From JACQFZ01 sp045810625 (GTDB taxonomy: Bacteria; Pseudomonadota; Gammaproteobacteria; Acidiferrobacterales; Sulfurifustaceae), in contig JBJMVQ010000039.1 of assembly GCA_045810625.1 (NCBI GenBank), positions 1-64,000 of the forward strand: a DNA stretch of 64,000 nt, written 5' to 3'. Shown here one piece after another: positions 24,461 to 33,350 of this stretch. Under the pieces are notes generated by a model that made no database searches, was not told the DNA's origin, and saw nothing but the letters and a program-made list of their open reading frames with translations. How positions within the stretch are numbered: the stretch's first letter is position 1; each line of letters opens with the position of its first letter. The position numbers and the translations under genes were made by a program.

Positions 24461-24874
24461 ATGAACCGCCATAAAGGCTTCACCTTGATCGAGCTCGTGA
24501 TCGTCATCGTGATTCTCGGGCTGCTCGCCGCGACGGCGCTGCCGCGTTTCATCAATATCAGCCGCGACGCGCGGATCGCGAGCGTGAACGGCGTCGCCGG
24601 AGGTTTGCGTTCGGCGGCGGCGCTCGCGAAATCGGGCTTTTTGATTCAGGGCAGCACGAGCATCAACATGGACGGCCTGACCGTTACCACGAACCTGTCG
24701 GGCTATCCGACCGAAGACGCCGCCGGTATCGGAACGGCGCTGCCGGTACCCGACGGCTACACGGTTGCGTACGGCACGCCGACCACGTACACGCCGTCGG
24801 GCGGTAACGCGACGTGTCAGGCGCAGTATACGGCGGCGACAGGGACGGTCGTGGCGCAATCCGCGGGCTGCTAG
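24461..24874 (+). CDS. mshA: Major-type MSHA pilin, copy 2 (MshA-like)
   Basis: Type IV pilin of 137 residues, leader MNRHKG before FTLIELVIVIVILGLLAATALPRF, with Phe +1 and Glu +5. It shares nearly the whole body with copy 1 (GVAGGLRSAAALAK, DAAGIGTALP, DGYTV, TTYTPSGG, CQAQYTAATGTV), differing mainly after the helix (INISRDARIAS against LDLGSDARRAS). The terminal Cys is kept. A CCGGAGG ribosome site precedes it. A strong terminator lies 105 bases after its stop, so the two pilins can form their own transcript. MshA is assigned by position. Confidence 0.92.
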   Translation: MNRHKGFTLIELVIVIVILGLLAATALPRFINISRDARIASVNGVAGGLRSAAALAKSGFLIQGSTSINMDGLTVTTNLSGYPTEDAAGIGTALPVPDGYTVAYGTPTTYTPSGGNATCQAQYTAATGTVVAQSAGC

Positions 24875-24978
24875 TCGGCAGCGAGGCGCGCCGCTCCTCG
24901 ATCATAATGCCGCACGATCGGGAAGCGGGCATGCTGCAAATCTCTCCTGTCATCGGCGCGCACGCGCGCCGCTTCCCG

Positions 24979-25019
24979 GGGCCGGTGTCCGCTGACGCGG
25001 ATCCGGCCCAAGATTTTTT
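24979..25019 (+). terminator. Intrinsic terminator after the tandem pilin genes
   Basis: A stem of GGGCCGG/CCGGCCC (7 pairs) continues through a small internal loop into TCCGC/GCGGA (5 pairs) with loop TGAC. After AAGA it is followed by six T (25014-25019). It lies between the second pilin and mshC and argues against longer versions of the mshC reading frame, which would run through it. Confidence 0.75.
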
Positions 25020-25053
25020 CCCGTTATCGGCCAAAGGACCTCGCGCGGTCACA

Positions 25054-25530
25054 ATGCGGCGCGCCCGGCTCGTGGGGTTTACGCTCGTCGAGCTGGTGGT
25101 CACGCTGGTGATCGTCGGCGCGCTCGCGGCCGTCAGCGCGCCGCTTTTCTTCACCAAGCAGACGTTCGAAAGCGCCGGATTTTTCAACGAAACGCTGGCC
25201 GCGATGCGCTATGCGCAGAAGCTCGCGGTGAGCAGCGGCTGCAGCGTGCGTGTCAGCATCACCGCTAACGGCTATTCGCTCTTGCGCGCTGCGGCCGCCG
25301 GAACCTGCAACACGGCGCCATTTACGACCGCGCTGACCGATCCCTCCGATCCCGCTCGGGCGTTCGCGCGCTCGGCGCCGTCCGGGACGACCTTGAGCCC
25401 GGCGACCGACGTCGTGTTTAGCCCGCTCGGCAGCGCGACCATCGGCGGCGCCGGCGTCAACCAGACGTTCAGCGTCGGCGATCGACAGTTTCGCGTGTGG
25501 TTCGTGACCGGCTACGTGGAGCGGCTGTGA
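25054..25530 (+). CDS. mshC: MSHA minor prepilin MshC (GspH-like)
   Basis: Minor pilin of 158 residues: leader MRRARLVG cut before FTLVELVVTLVIVGALAAVSAPLFF (Phe +1, Glu +5). A GspH-like body follows (ETLAAMRYAQKLAVSSGCSVRVSI, GDRQFRVWFVTGYVERL). ATG 25054 gives a normal short leader; in-frame upstream starts would add a long non-pilin leader and cross the terminator at 24979-25019. Its stop overlaps the GTG of mshD (GTGA), so mshC, D, O, P are translationally chained. Confidence 0.85.
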   Translation: MRRARLVGFTLVELVVTLVIVGALAAVSAPLFFTKQTFESAGFFNETLAAMRYAQKLAVSSGCSVRVSITANGYSLLRAAAAGTCNTAPFTTALTDPSDPARAFARSAPSGTTLSPATDVVFSPLGSATIGGAGVNQTFSVGDRQFRVWFVTGYVERL

Positions 25531-26054
25531 CACGGCGTGCCGCCACCGCACAACGCGGCGCGACGCTCGTCGAGCTGGTGATTTCGATCGTCGTGATCGC
25601 CGTCGGGCTGGCCGGCGTCTTGACCGTGATCGACCATGTGACGCGTTCGAGCGGCGACCCGACGGTTGAGCAGCAGGCGATCGCCGTCGCCGAATCCTAT
25701 CTCGAAGAAATTCTGCTGAAGGCGTATGACGAAACGGCCGCGACCGGGAATCCCGAAGGCGCGCCGGGTCCCGACGCGGGTGAAACCAATCGCACGCTGT
25801 ATAACGACGTGAACGACTTTGACGCGCTCGCCAACAACGGCTGCATCGCGACGACGCCCGCCTGCCCGGCGCTCGGTAGCTGCGCGTGCGATCAGGACGG
25901 CAATCCGATTTCGAGCCTGCGTGGCTACAGCGTGGCGGTGCAGGTGGACACGACCGCGACGCTGAACGCAGTGCCCGCCTCGCGCGTGCAGGTCACCGTC
26001 ACGGCGCCCGGCGGCGTCGCCGTGACCCTCGGCGGATACCGAACGAACTACTGA
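25527..26054 (+). CDS. mshD: MSHA minor prepilin MshD
   Basis: Minor pilin of 175 residues starting at a GTG that overlaps the mshC stop. The prepilin site reads AQRG / ATLVELVISIVVIAVGLAGVLTVIDHV: Glu +5 is present but position +1 is Ala instead of Phe or Met. The body has the MshD/GspI-like AVAESYLEEILLKAYDE segment and several Cys (CIATTPACPALGSCACD) that may bind metal or form disulfides. It shares a TGATG overlap with mshO. Confidence 0.88.
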   Translation: MTRRAATAQRGATLVELVISIVVIAVGLAGVLTVIDHVTRSSGDPTVEQQAIAVAESYLEEILLKAYDETAATGNPEGAPGPDAGETNRTLYNDVNDFDALANNGCIATTPACPALGSCACDQDGNPISSLRGYSVAVQVDTTATLNAVPASRVQVTVTAPGGVAVTLGGYRTNY

Positions 26055-26986
26055 TGACGGGTGCGCCGGAAAAGCTCGGGAGCATCACTCGGACCGCGCG
26101 CCGATCGCGAGGCGTGAGCCTCGTCGAGCTGATCGTCGTGATCGTCGTGAGCGGCATCATCGCCGCGATCGTCGGCGTATTCATCGTTCGCCCAATCGAG
26201 GGCTACGACGCGCAGGTGCGCCGCGCCGAGCTGACCGATGCCGCGGAGAGCGCCCTGCGGCGCATGCAGCGCGAGATCCGCCGCGCGCTGCCGAACAGCG
26301 TGCGCATCGTCGACGAAGGCAACGGCAACGGCCGGGTGCTGGAGCTGATCCCGGCGATCGACGGCGGGCGCTATCGCGAGAATCCACCGGGGAATCCGAC
26401 CGCCCGCCTTAATTTCAACACCGCCGACACCGATTTCGACATGGAAGGAAACCTGCTTTGCACGACGAACCCGGCGGTCGCGGGTGCGTGTGCGACGTAC
26501 AGCGGCCGCCGCGTCGTCATTTACAACCTCGGCCAGCCCGGCGCCGATGCTTATGCGGGGGCGAACGTCATTACCGCTGGAACGCTGACGATTACGTCGA
26601 ACGGGGCAGCCGACGGCATCTCGGATCACATTCGCCTCACGCCCGGATTCCGCTTTGCGTTTCGCTCGCCGAGCCAGCGATTCTTCGTCGTCGAACCGCC
26701 GATCAGCTACGTCTGCAACACCGCCACGCGCACGCTCACCCGGTATCAGGGCTACCCGCTCACCGCCGCACAGACGTCGATCGATACGGACGCGGAACTG
26801 GCGGCGCTGACGCCGGCAAGCGGCGTCGCGAAAGTCACGACGGATATTGCGGCGTGCGTCATGCTCTACGACCCCGGCGCGAGCGAGCGCGCGGGACTCG
26901 TGACGACTGGTATTACGGTCCGCGATGCGTCGACCGGCGAAGACGTGCGCCTGCTGCATCAAGTGCACGTGGACAACATGCCGTGA
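26054..26986 (+). CDS. mshO: MSHA minor prepilin MshO (GspJ-like)
   Basis: Minor pilin of 310 residues; the site RSRG / VSLVELIVVIVVSGIIAAIVGVFI has Glu +5 and Val at +1. The body carries the GspJ/MshO-like AESALRRMQREIRRALPNSVRI segment and PSQRFFVVEPPISYVCN near the middle. The start codon overlaps the mshD stop and the stop overlaps the mshP GTG. As in type II secretion pseudopilins, MshD, O and P would form a tip complex; that is inference from family. Confidence 0.88.
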   Translation: MTGAPEKLGSITRTARRSRGVSLVELIVVIVVSGIIAAIVGVFIVRPIEGYDAQVRRAELTDAAESALRRMQREIRRALPNSVRIVDEGNGNGRVLELIPAIDGGRYRENPPGNPTARLNFNTADTDFDMEGNLLCTTNPAVAGACATYSGRRVVIYNLGQPGADAYAGANVITAGTLTITSNGAADGISDHIRLTPGFRFAFRSPSQRFFVVEPPISYVCNTATRTLTRYQGYPLTAAQTSIDTDAELAALTPASGVAKVTTDIAACVMLYDPGASERAGLVTTGITVRDASTGEDVRLLHQVHVDNMP

Positions 26987-27438
26987 GCGCGCGGATCAAT
27001 GCGGTGGCGAGAAAGCGCGAACGCGGCTTTTCGCTCGTCGCGGCGATTTTCGTGATCGTCGTCCTCGCGCTGCTCGGTGCATTCATGGTCACGATCGGGC
27101 AGGTGCAGCGCTCGACGGTGACCGGGGCGCTGCAAGGGAGCCGCGCCTACTATGCTGCAAAAGCCGGCGTCGAGCTTGGCGTTTATAACGCGCTCAACAC
27201 GCCGCTCGGCACGACCTGCGGCGCTGCGCCGGCGAGCGTTCAAACCGGCCCGCTCGCGCTGAGCGTACCGGGGCTCGACGGCTTCACCGTCACCGTCGTC
27301 TGCAGCTACACGACGCATCAAGAGCAAGGCAACACGTTTCAGGTCTTCTCGATCAGCTCGACGGCGACCTACGGCATCTTCGGCAGCCCCGACTATGCGG
27401 CGCGCACCATTCACACGACGGCAACGAACAGCCCGTAA
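26983..27438 (+). CDS. mshP: MSHA minor prepilin MshP (GspK/PilX-like, no Glu+5)
   Basis: A 151-residue protein starting at GTG 26983 overlapping the mshO stop. After RERG the sequence reads FSLVAAIFVIVVLALLGAFMVT: position +5 is Ala, not Glu. Loss of Glu +5 is typical of the first subunit placed at the tip (GspK/PilX type), because it does not need to neutralise the N-terminus of a preceding subunit. The motif SRAYYAAKAGVELGVYNAL also matches the PilX/MshP family. It is followed by the large mshQ. Confidence 0.87.
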   Translation: MSARINAVARKRERGFSLVAAIFVIVVLALLGAFMVTIGQVQRSTVTGALQGSRAYYAAKAGVELGVYNALNTPLGTTCGAAPASVQTGPLALSVPGLDGFTVTVVCSYTTHQEQGNTFQVFSISSTATYGIFGSPDYAARTIHTTATNSP

Positions 27439-27677
27439 CGGGATCGCTAACGTTCAGCGCTCGCGCCGATTTTCCGGCGCCAAAGCGCCGTCGGTCTCGG
27501 CGCAAACGCGTGAACCTGACGATGAGAACAAAATTTGCAGGAGACCCAGGAGCACCGCGGACGACGCCGGAGTCGCAGATCACTCCCATGGTTGCGGGGA
27601 ACGGCGGCAAGCAGGGTGCTGGTACCGGGTTTTGCGCCGAGCCGTGCGGGAAGCGAACGCTAGGAAGAATGTTGAAC

Positions 27678-30600
27678 ATGCGGCACCCCAAAGCAGCAGT
27701 CGCTGACGGCTCGTATCGAGCGCCCGGCCGGGCGCATCTCGCGCCGTTGGTTGTCGCGTTCATCGCGATGCTGCTGCCGCGCATCACACTTGCCGGGACG
27801 TGCACCAGCATCGCATCGGGAAACTGGAGCAACAGCGCGATCTGGTCGTGCGGCGGCGGTCCCGGCAACAACGACGACGTCGTGATCGCCAGTGGTCACA
27901 CCGTGACCCTCAACGTAAACAGCAGAAACCTGGATTCGGTGACGGTTCAGTCGAACGCCGTGCTGCAAGGGAACGGATCCGCCACGCTGTTCGTCGGCCG
28001 GCAGGCCGGTGAGGACATCAGCAACAACGGCACGATCAATTTCAGCGGGGCGAACGCCGCGACGTTAGCGCTCAACCGCAATTCGCAGTGGGGCGGCTCG
28101 GGTGTCTGGAATCTCACGACGATCGATCTCTCGTTTCAGACGCTCGGCTTCACGGCCGGTACCACCACCACGATCAACCTCTCGGGCGCCGGTAACCCTA
28201 TTACCAATCCCGGTGCGCTCAACTCGCCGTCCACGATCACCTGGAACTACAACGGCACGGCCGCCCAAACGCTGTCGGCGAGCACGAACGTCGCGTACGG
28301 AAACATTTCGATCAACAATGCCGCGGGCGTGAGCCTCGCGAGCAATCTAACGCCCACGAGCACGTTGACGCCCAACGTGCTCGGGAACATCGTGGTTCAG
28401 ACCGGCGTGTTCAACGACGCGGGTTTTTCCATTCAAGGCGCGGCCGGTAAAACTTTTTCGGTAGCGAATGGGGCGACCTTCAACATCACGAACGCGAGCG
28501 GCATGGTCACAGGCTTCAGCACCAGGTCGTTTGGTGCGACGAGCACCGTCAATTACGCGTTGAACGGTAATCAACCCGTCAGCGCCGAAACTTACGGACA
28601 CTTGAGCCTGAGCGGCGGTGGTACCAAGACTCCGGCGGCGGGCACGACGACGATTCAGGGCAATTTTTCCTTGGCCGCGGGCGTTACGTATGCCGGAACC
28701 ACGAACAATCCGACCGTGAACCTGGCCGGCAGTTTTTTGAACGGGGGCACGTTCAACTCGGGAACAGGCGTCTTCACCTTCGACGGCACGACGGCGCAAA
28801 CGTTAACCGGCGCTACGACGTTCAGCCGAATGGCGTTGAACAACAGCGCGGGTCTGACGATCAATAACGACGTCACCGTCACCAATCAGCTGACGCTCAC
28901 GAGCGGCGTACTGACCACCGGCGCGAACACCGTCAACGCGACGACGACGAATTGTGCGTCGAGCGTCGTGCGCACGAGCGGATATGTCGCCGGATTTCTG
29001 CGCAAGCACATCCCGGCCGGCGGGAGCGTGAGCTGCACCTTCGAGGTTGGCGACGCGACGACCTACTTGCCGATTAATACGACGTTCACCTCGGTCTCGG
29101 CGGCCGGCGATTTGACCGGCTTTGCCGGTCAGCTGGGCGCCGACCATCCGGATACGACCTCTGTCATCTCCGGGGTCAACCCCGCCAAGAGCGTGAACGC
29201 TTATTGGGGGTTCTTGTCGCCTTCGCTCGCGTTCGCGAGCTACAGCGCCACCTTCAATTACACGGCGGGCAATATCGATGCCGGCGCCGCGACCGGTTCG
29301 TTCATCGTCGGATGGGGCCAGAGCTGTAGCGGAAGCGGCGCGAGTCGGACCTGCAGCGCCTGGTCGGCGCCGACGGTCGGTGCGCGTAACGCCACCAACA
29401 CCCAGGCGACGGGGCTGACGAGCTTCGGGGACTTTGTCGTGGGCGAGGCGCAGCCGGCGATTCATCACTTCGCGATCACGGTCGGCGCCGCCTCCGCCAG
29501 TACCTGCTTCGCAAAAAGCATCACGATCACGGCGCAGGACATTTTGAACAACACCGTCGTTGGGTACCTCGGCACGGTCAACATCAGCACTTCGAGCAAT
29601 CACGGCGATTGGTCGCAGGCTCCGGCGACCGGAACGCTCGTCAACGGCAGCGCAGATGACGGGGCGGCGGGCTATACGTTTGTCGCGGCCGACAGCGGCG
29701 TGATGACGTTGAGCCTGGTGAACCATCATGCCGACGATCTCACGATCGGCGTCGTCGACAGCACGCTCCCCGCGACCGCTTCGACGTCTTCGGCCCTCAA
29801 TTTCCGCGACAACGCCTTCGTCATCACGTCCGACACGATTCAAATCGCCGGGCGCGACCAATCCATGAGCGTCGCGATGTGGCGGCGCGACGGAGCCAAT
29901 TGTGCGATCGCGACGAGCTATACGGGCGCGAAGAATCTGGACGCGTGGTTGACGCGTGACGGTTTAGATCCGGGAGGGGCCGCGCCCAAAATCGGAGGCA
30001 TCAGCCTTCCGAGCGTTGCACCCGCGGTGAGTGCGTCATCGAACAACGTATCCCTGACGTTCACGAACGGCGTTGCGAGCTTCGGCCTTTCGACGAGCGA
30101 CGTCGGGAAATATGTACTGAATCTGCGCGACGATACCCGCACCTACGCGACCGGCGCCGATATCGCGGGCAGTACGTCGAGCGCGATTACGACGCGCCCG
30201 TGGCTACATGTGGCGGTGTCGGGCAATCCGGGCGCGAACACCGCGAGCGGCACGGTGTTCACATCCGCGGGCACCGGCTTCGCCGCGACGGTCCGCGGCG
30301 TGTTGTGGCAAGCGGCGGACGACGCCGACAACGACGGCGTGCCGGACACCGGTGCGAATCTCGCGGACAACGCCGTCGCGCCGGGCTATGCGTGGGCCAC
30401 GACGCTGAGCGCCGTCGCACCGTACACGCCGGCTGCCGGCACGTTGGGAACGTTGACGAACGGAAGTGTCGCGCAGGCGAGTTTCAGCGGCGGATCGGCG
30501 AACGTCTCGAACTTGCAGTACAGCGAAGTGGGCAGCTTTACGGTACAGGCGACCGCGACGAACTATTTGAACAGCACGATGACGGTTTCGAACGCGAGCG

Positions 30601-31466
30601 GAATCGTCGGCCGATTTACGCCGGCGTATTTCAACACGGCGGTGACGCACGGCTGCCCGCCCGCCACGTTCACGTACTCCGCGCAGCGCTTCGCTGTCAC
30701 CGTCACCCCGTACAGCGCCACCGGCGGAACGATCGACAACTACCGAAGCAGTTATGGTTTCGCCAAAGACGTAACGATTTCCGACGCGGGCAATGCCGCG
30801 AATTTTTCGAACAATGTTCTTTCCGGGGTTAGCGCTTTCACCGGAACCAACGGCAGCACCAACACCATCACCTACACGTTTCCGGTAAAAGACACGGCGC
30901 CCGCGGCGCTTACGCTGCGAGCCACGGATACCGACAACGTTTCTTCCTCCGGCCACACGGAGCAGCAGACCGAAGTACGCAGCGGTCGTGTTTTCATCCC
31001 CAACGCGTTCGGCTCGGAACTGGTCGATCTCGCCGTCCCGATGGTGGTGCAGTACTACCGAAGTGATACCGACGGGTTCGTGACGAACACCGCCGACAAC
31101 TGCACGGCGGGTGTTGCGCTCGCGTTTTCCAGTTATCAGGGCAATCTCGCTTCGGGCGAGACGTGTGTGCAGGATAGCGGCGTTCCCGGCTCGAGCGGGC
31201 AGGGATGCGCCACGGCCGGTCCGCTCGCCGAGCGATTCCGGCAGTCGCCTGCCGCGGGCTTCAACGGCAATTTCAATCTGTACCTGAAAGCGCCGGGCGG
31301 CGGGAACGATGGCAGCGTCGTTATCGGTACCAACCTCGCGGCGCTTTCGTGGCTCCGTTATGACTGGGACGGCAACGGCGTGCCCGACAACGACCCGAGC
31401 GGGCGCGTCACCTTCGGCGTCTACCGCGGTAATCCACGCCATATCTATCTCCGCGAGCGCTACTAG
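27678..31466 (+). CDS. mshQ: Large secreted MSHA protein MshQ (putative pilus-tip adhesin, DUF6701)
   Basis: A 1262-residue secreted protein: signal peptide (APLVVAFIAMLLPRITLAG), an N-terminal beta-repeat region, and a C-terminal MshQ/DUF6701 part ending in VTFGVYRGNPRHIYLRERY, the usual MshQ ending. In the N-terminal half there are imperfect repeats of about 65-75 residues; each starts like GTAAQTLS or GTTAQTLT and continues with an NNAAG or NNSAG turn (near 28250, 28560 and 28780). ATG 27678 has AGGAAG ten bases upstream; ATG 27669 would leave only one base. MshQ proteins close msh operons and are thought to sit at the pilus tip, so adhesion is an inference. Confidence 0.85.
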   Translation: MRHPKAAVADGSYRAPGRAHLAPLVVAFIAMLLPRITLAGTCTSIASGNWSNSAIWSCGGGPGNNDDVVIASGHTVTLNVNSRNLDSVTVQSNAVLQGNGSATLFVGRQAGEDISNNGTINFSGANAATLALNRNSQWGGSGVWNLTTIDLSFQTLGFTAGTTTTINLSGAGNPITNPGALNSPSTITWNYNGTAAQTLSASTNVAYGNISINNAAGVSLASNLTPTSTLTPNVLGNIVVQTGVFNDAGFSIQGAAGKTFSVANGATFNITNASGMVTGFSTRSFGATSTVNYALNGNQPVSAETYGHLSLSGGGTKTPAAGTTTIQGNFSLAAGVTYAGTTNNPTVNLAGSFLNGGTFNSGTGVFTFDGTTAQTLTGATTFSRMALNNSAGLTINNDVTVTNQLTLTSGVLTTGANTVNATTTNCASSVVRTSGYVAGFLRKHIPAGGSVSCTFEVGDATTYLPINTTFTSVSAAGDLTGFAGQLGADHPDTTSVISGVNPAKSVNAYWGFLSPSLAFASYSATFNYTAGNIDAGAATGSFIVGWGQSCSGSGASRTCSAWSAPTVGARNATNTQATGLTSFGDFVVGEAQPAIHHFAITVGAASASTCFAKSITITAQDILNNTVVGYLGTVNISTSSNHGDWSQAPATGTLVNGSADDGAAGYTFVAADSGVMTLSLVNHHADDLTIGVVDSTLPATASTSSALNFRDNAFVITSDTIQIAGRDQSMSVAMWRRDGANCAIATSYTGAKNLDAWLTRDGLDPGGAAPKIGGISLPSVAPAVSASSNNVSLTFTNGVASFGLSTSDVGKYVLNLRDDTRTYATGADIAGSTSSAITTRPWLHVAVSGNPGANTASGTVFTSAGTGFAATVRGVLWQAADDADNDGVPDTGANLADNAVAPGYAWATTLSAVAPYTPAAGTLGTLTNGSVAQASFSGGSANVSNLQYSEVGSFTVQATATNYLNSTMTVSNASGIVGRFTPAYFNTAVTHGCPPATFTYSAQRFAVTVTPYSATGGTIDNYRSSYGFAKDVTISDAGNAANFSNNVLSGVSAFTGTNGSTNTITYTFPVKDTAPAALTLRATDTDNVSSSGHTEQQTEVRSGRVFIPNAFGSELVDLAVPMVVQYYRSDTDGFVTNTADNCTAGVALAFSSYQGNLASGETCVQDSGVPGSSGQGCATAGPLAERFRQSPAAGFNGNFNLYLKAPGGGNDGSVVIGTNLAALSWLRYDWDGNGVPDNDPSGRVTFGVYRGNPRHIYLRERY

Positions 31467-31785
31467 TTCGCTCAGCCGCGAAAGCGGCATGGGATTTGCA
31501 ACGTGACTGTCTAGGTACCGGCAGCGGCGTTGCAAAAAATCTCCTCCGTTGAATGGCTTACAGCGCTTTGAGCGCCGCACCCCGGCTATGTCGGGCGGAG
31601 TTTGATTGAGATTGCCGGCGAGGCATGGTTTGCGAACGATTGGCCCGCCCCGACTCATCTCGACCGCGGAATAAAAGCGTTTAGCGGTCAAGACTTTAGT
31701 TTACGAAGGTTATGCTACCCTTGAAAAAACGAGTGTTATTGGCGGAGTCCTCGTCCGCCCAAAGCTGGGGGACCCTCGAAACGTC
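31467..31785. other. Intergenic region between mshQ and mshI with two hairpins
   Basis: No gene is seen in these 319 bases. Directly after the mshQ stop is a stem GCCGC/GCGGC with a GAAA tetraloop (31475-31488). Further on, TTTGCAACG (31495-31503) pairs perfectly with CGTTGCAAA (31528-31536) across 24 bases. A TATGCT element at 31711-31716 could be a -10 box for mshI, but no convincing -35 box precedes it. The region divides the structural from the assembly half of the pilus locus and probably holds the mshI promoter. Confidence 0.45.
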
Positions 31786-32724
31786 ATGCTTTCGTTCGGC
31801 AAGCACAAGCGTACCGTCCCGGGACTGACGGGCATCGATCTGCGCGAGGACGGCGTCAGTATCGTGCGCGTCGTGCGCGAGCCGGGCCGGGCGCCGCAAG
31901 TAACACTGTGCGATTTTGCCGAGTGGCATGACGCGGACGAGTGCGATCGAGTGCTCGGCCGGTTGGCGTCGGATCACCACCTGAAGCGAGCGCGCTGCAC
32001 GACCGTACTCGATCCCGACGAATACACGCTGCTGCTTACCGAAGCGCCGGATGTACCCGCGGATGAGTTGCGCTCGGCCGTGCGCTGGCGAATCAAAGAT
32101 CTCATCGATTTTCACATCGACGATGCCACCATCGACGTTTTCGACGTGACGACGCCGAACGCGCCGGGGAAGACGCGTCCGATGTACGTCGTCGCTGCGC
32201 GCAATCAAGCCATTCAGCGGCGCGTCGAGCTGTGCGACGCGGCTGGCGTCGGTCTCGATGTCATCGACATTCCGGAAATGGCGCAGCGTAATCTCGCAGC
32301 GATCTTGCCCGAGGACGTGCGCGGCGTTGTGATGCTCAGCCTCGGCTCGACGCATGGCCTGATCACGATCACCCGCCAAGGCGAGATCTTCCTGAGCCGG
32401 CGGGTCGAGATCGGCACCGACACGCTGCAGGCGGCGGAGGATCGCGCGCTCTACTTCGATCAGATTGCGCTCGAGGTGCAGCGCTCGCTGGACTACTTCG
32501 ACAGTCATTTCCGTCAGCCGCACGTCGATCAATTGGTGCTGTCTCCGTCGGCCGGCGCCGTCGCCGGGCTGGTGGAGCATTTGAACCAGAACCTGGGCAT
32601 CAAGTCGACCGTGTTCGATCTGAGCGGCGTGCTTCAGTTCGATCCCGCCCATGCCGATCTGCTCGCCGGCCGCGCCATCACGGCGCTCGGCGCGGCGCTG
32701 CGCCACGAGGAGAAGGCGCTGTGA
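31786..32724 (+). CDS. mshI: MSHA biogenesis protein MshI (PilM-like)
   Basis: A 312-residue actin-fold (PilM/GspL-like) cytoplasmic protein that forms the inner-membrane assembly platform with the PilN- and PilO-like partners. It shows TVPGLTGIDLREDGVSIVRVVREPG at the start, PADELRSAVRWRIKDLIDFHIDDATID, and VIDIPEMAQRNLAAILPEDVRGVVMLSLGS. No transmembrane helix is visible. Its stop overlaps the GTG start of the PilN-like gene by 4 bases. Confidence 0.88.
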   Translation: MLSFGKHKRTVPGLTGIDLREDGVSIVRVVREPGRAPQVTLCDFAEWHDADECDRVLGRLASDHHLKRARCTTVLDPDEYTLLLTEAPDVPADELRSAVRWRIKDLIDFHIDDATIDVFDVTTPNAPGKTRPMYVVAARNQAIQRRVELCDAAGVGLDVIDIPEMAQRNLAAILPEDVRGVVMLSLGSTHGLITITRQGEIFLSRRVEIGTDTLQAAEDRALYFDQIALEVQRSLDYFDSHFRQPHVDQLVLSPSAGAVAGLVEHLNQNLGIKSTVFDLSGVLQFDPAHADLLAGRAITALGAALRHEEKAL

Positions 32725-33350
32725 AGCAGCAGATCAATCTCTATCGGCCGATCTTTCGCAAGCAGGAAAAAAAATTTTCCGCCGCCGCGATGTTGCAAGC
32801 GGGTGCGGCGATCCTCGTCGGCGTACTGGTGATCTTCGCGTTGCTCGCCTGGCAGGTGCGCGGCATGCGCGAGGAAGTGCGGCAGGCGGATAAACAGCTC
32901 GCGATGGCCGGCAAGCGCGTCGACGAAGCGGCCAAACGATTCGGGATCACCGCGGCCCGCTCGTTGGCGGACGAAGTGGCGAATCTCGAACGGCAAGTCG
33001 CACAGCGGCAGCAGATGCTCGACGTGCTGACGCGCGGCCGTCTCAGCAACACCAGCGGGTATTCGGAATTCTTTCTCGCGTTCGCGCGCCAGCACGTTCC
33101 CGACGTCTGGATCACCGGCGTGGAGATCGCCGGCGCCGGCGAAGACCTGCGGTTGCAGGGGCGCACCACGAATCCGGCGCAGGTCCCGCGCTACGTGCAA
33201 CGGCTGTCGGCGGAGCAAGTGCTGAACGGCAAAGAGTTCCAGGTGTTCGTGCTGTCGCGTCCGCCGAAGAAAGACGCGCAGGCGGCGGAATCTCCGTACG
33301 TCGAGTTCCTGTTCAAGACCGCGGCGCAAAGCGAGCCGGGGAAATCCTGA
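32721..33350 (+). CDS. PilN-like pilus assembly protein (mshI/mshJ partner)
   Basis: A 209-residue bitopic membrane protein: short cytoplasmic N-terminus beginning MKQQINLYRPIFRK (the PilN-type INLY motif that docks on PilM/MshI), one transmembrane helix (ILVGVLVIFALLAWQV), then a coiled coil and a ferredoxin-like periplasmic domain (FARQHVPDVWITGVEIAG). It lies between MshI and MshJ with 4-base and 1-base overlaps. In Vibrio loci the name is less settled, so no symbol is given. Confidence 0.85.
   Translation: MKQQINLYRPIFRKQEKKFSAAAMLQAGAAILVGVLVIFALLAWQVRGMREEVRQADKQLAMAGKRVDEAAKRFGITAARSLADEVANLERQVAQRQQMLDVLTRGRLSNTSGYSEFFLAFARQHVPDVWITGVEIAGAGEDLRLQGRTTNPAQVPRYVQRLSAEQVLNGKEFQVFVLSRPPKKDAQAAESPYVEFLFKTAAQSEPGKS

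Noticed and set aside
24814..25053. Longer version of mshC starting upstream
   Set aside because: It would run through the intrinsic terminator at 24979-25019 and add a long leader without pilin features.
30204..31691. Long open frame antisense to mshQ (495 codons)
   Set aside because: Complementary to the recognisable MshQ C-terminus; composition is that of a shadow frame.
31467..31785. c-di-GMP riboswitch before mshI
   Set aside because: Two simple hairpins are present, but nothing resembles the conserved core of a GEMM-type riboswitch.
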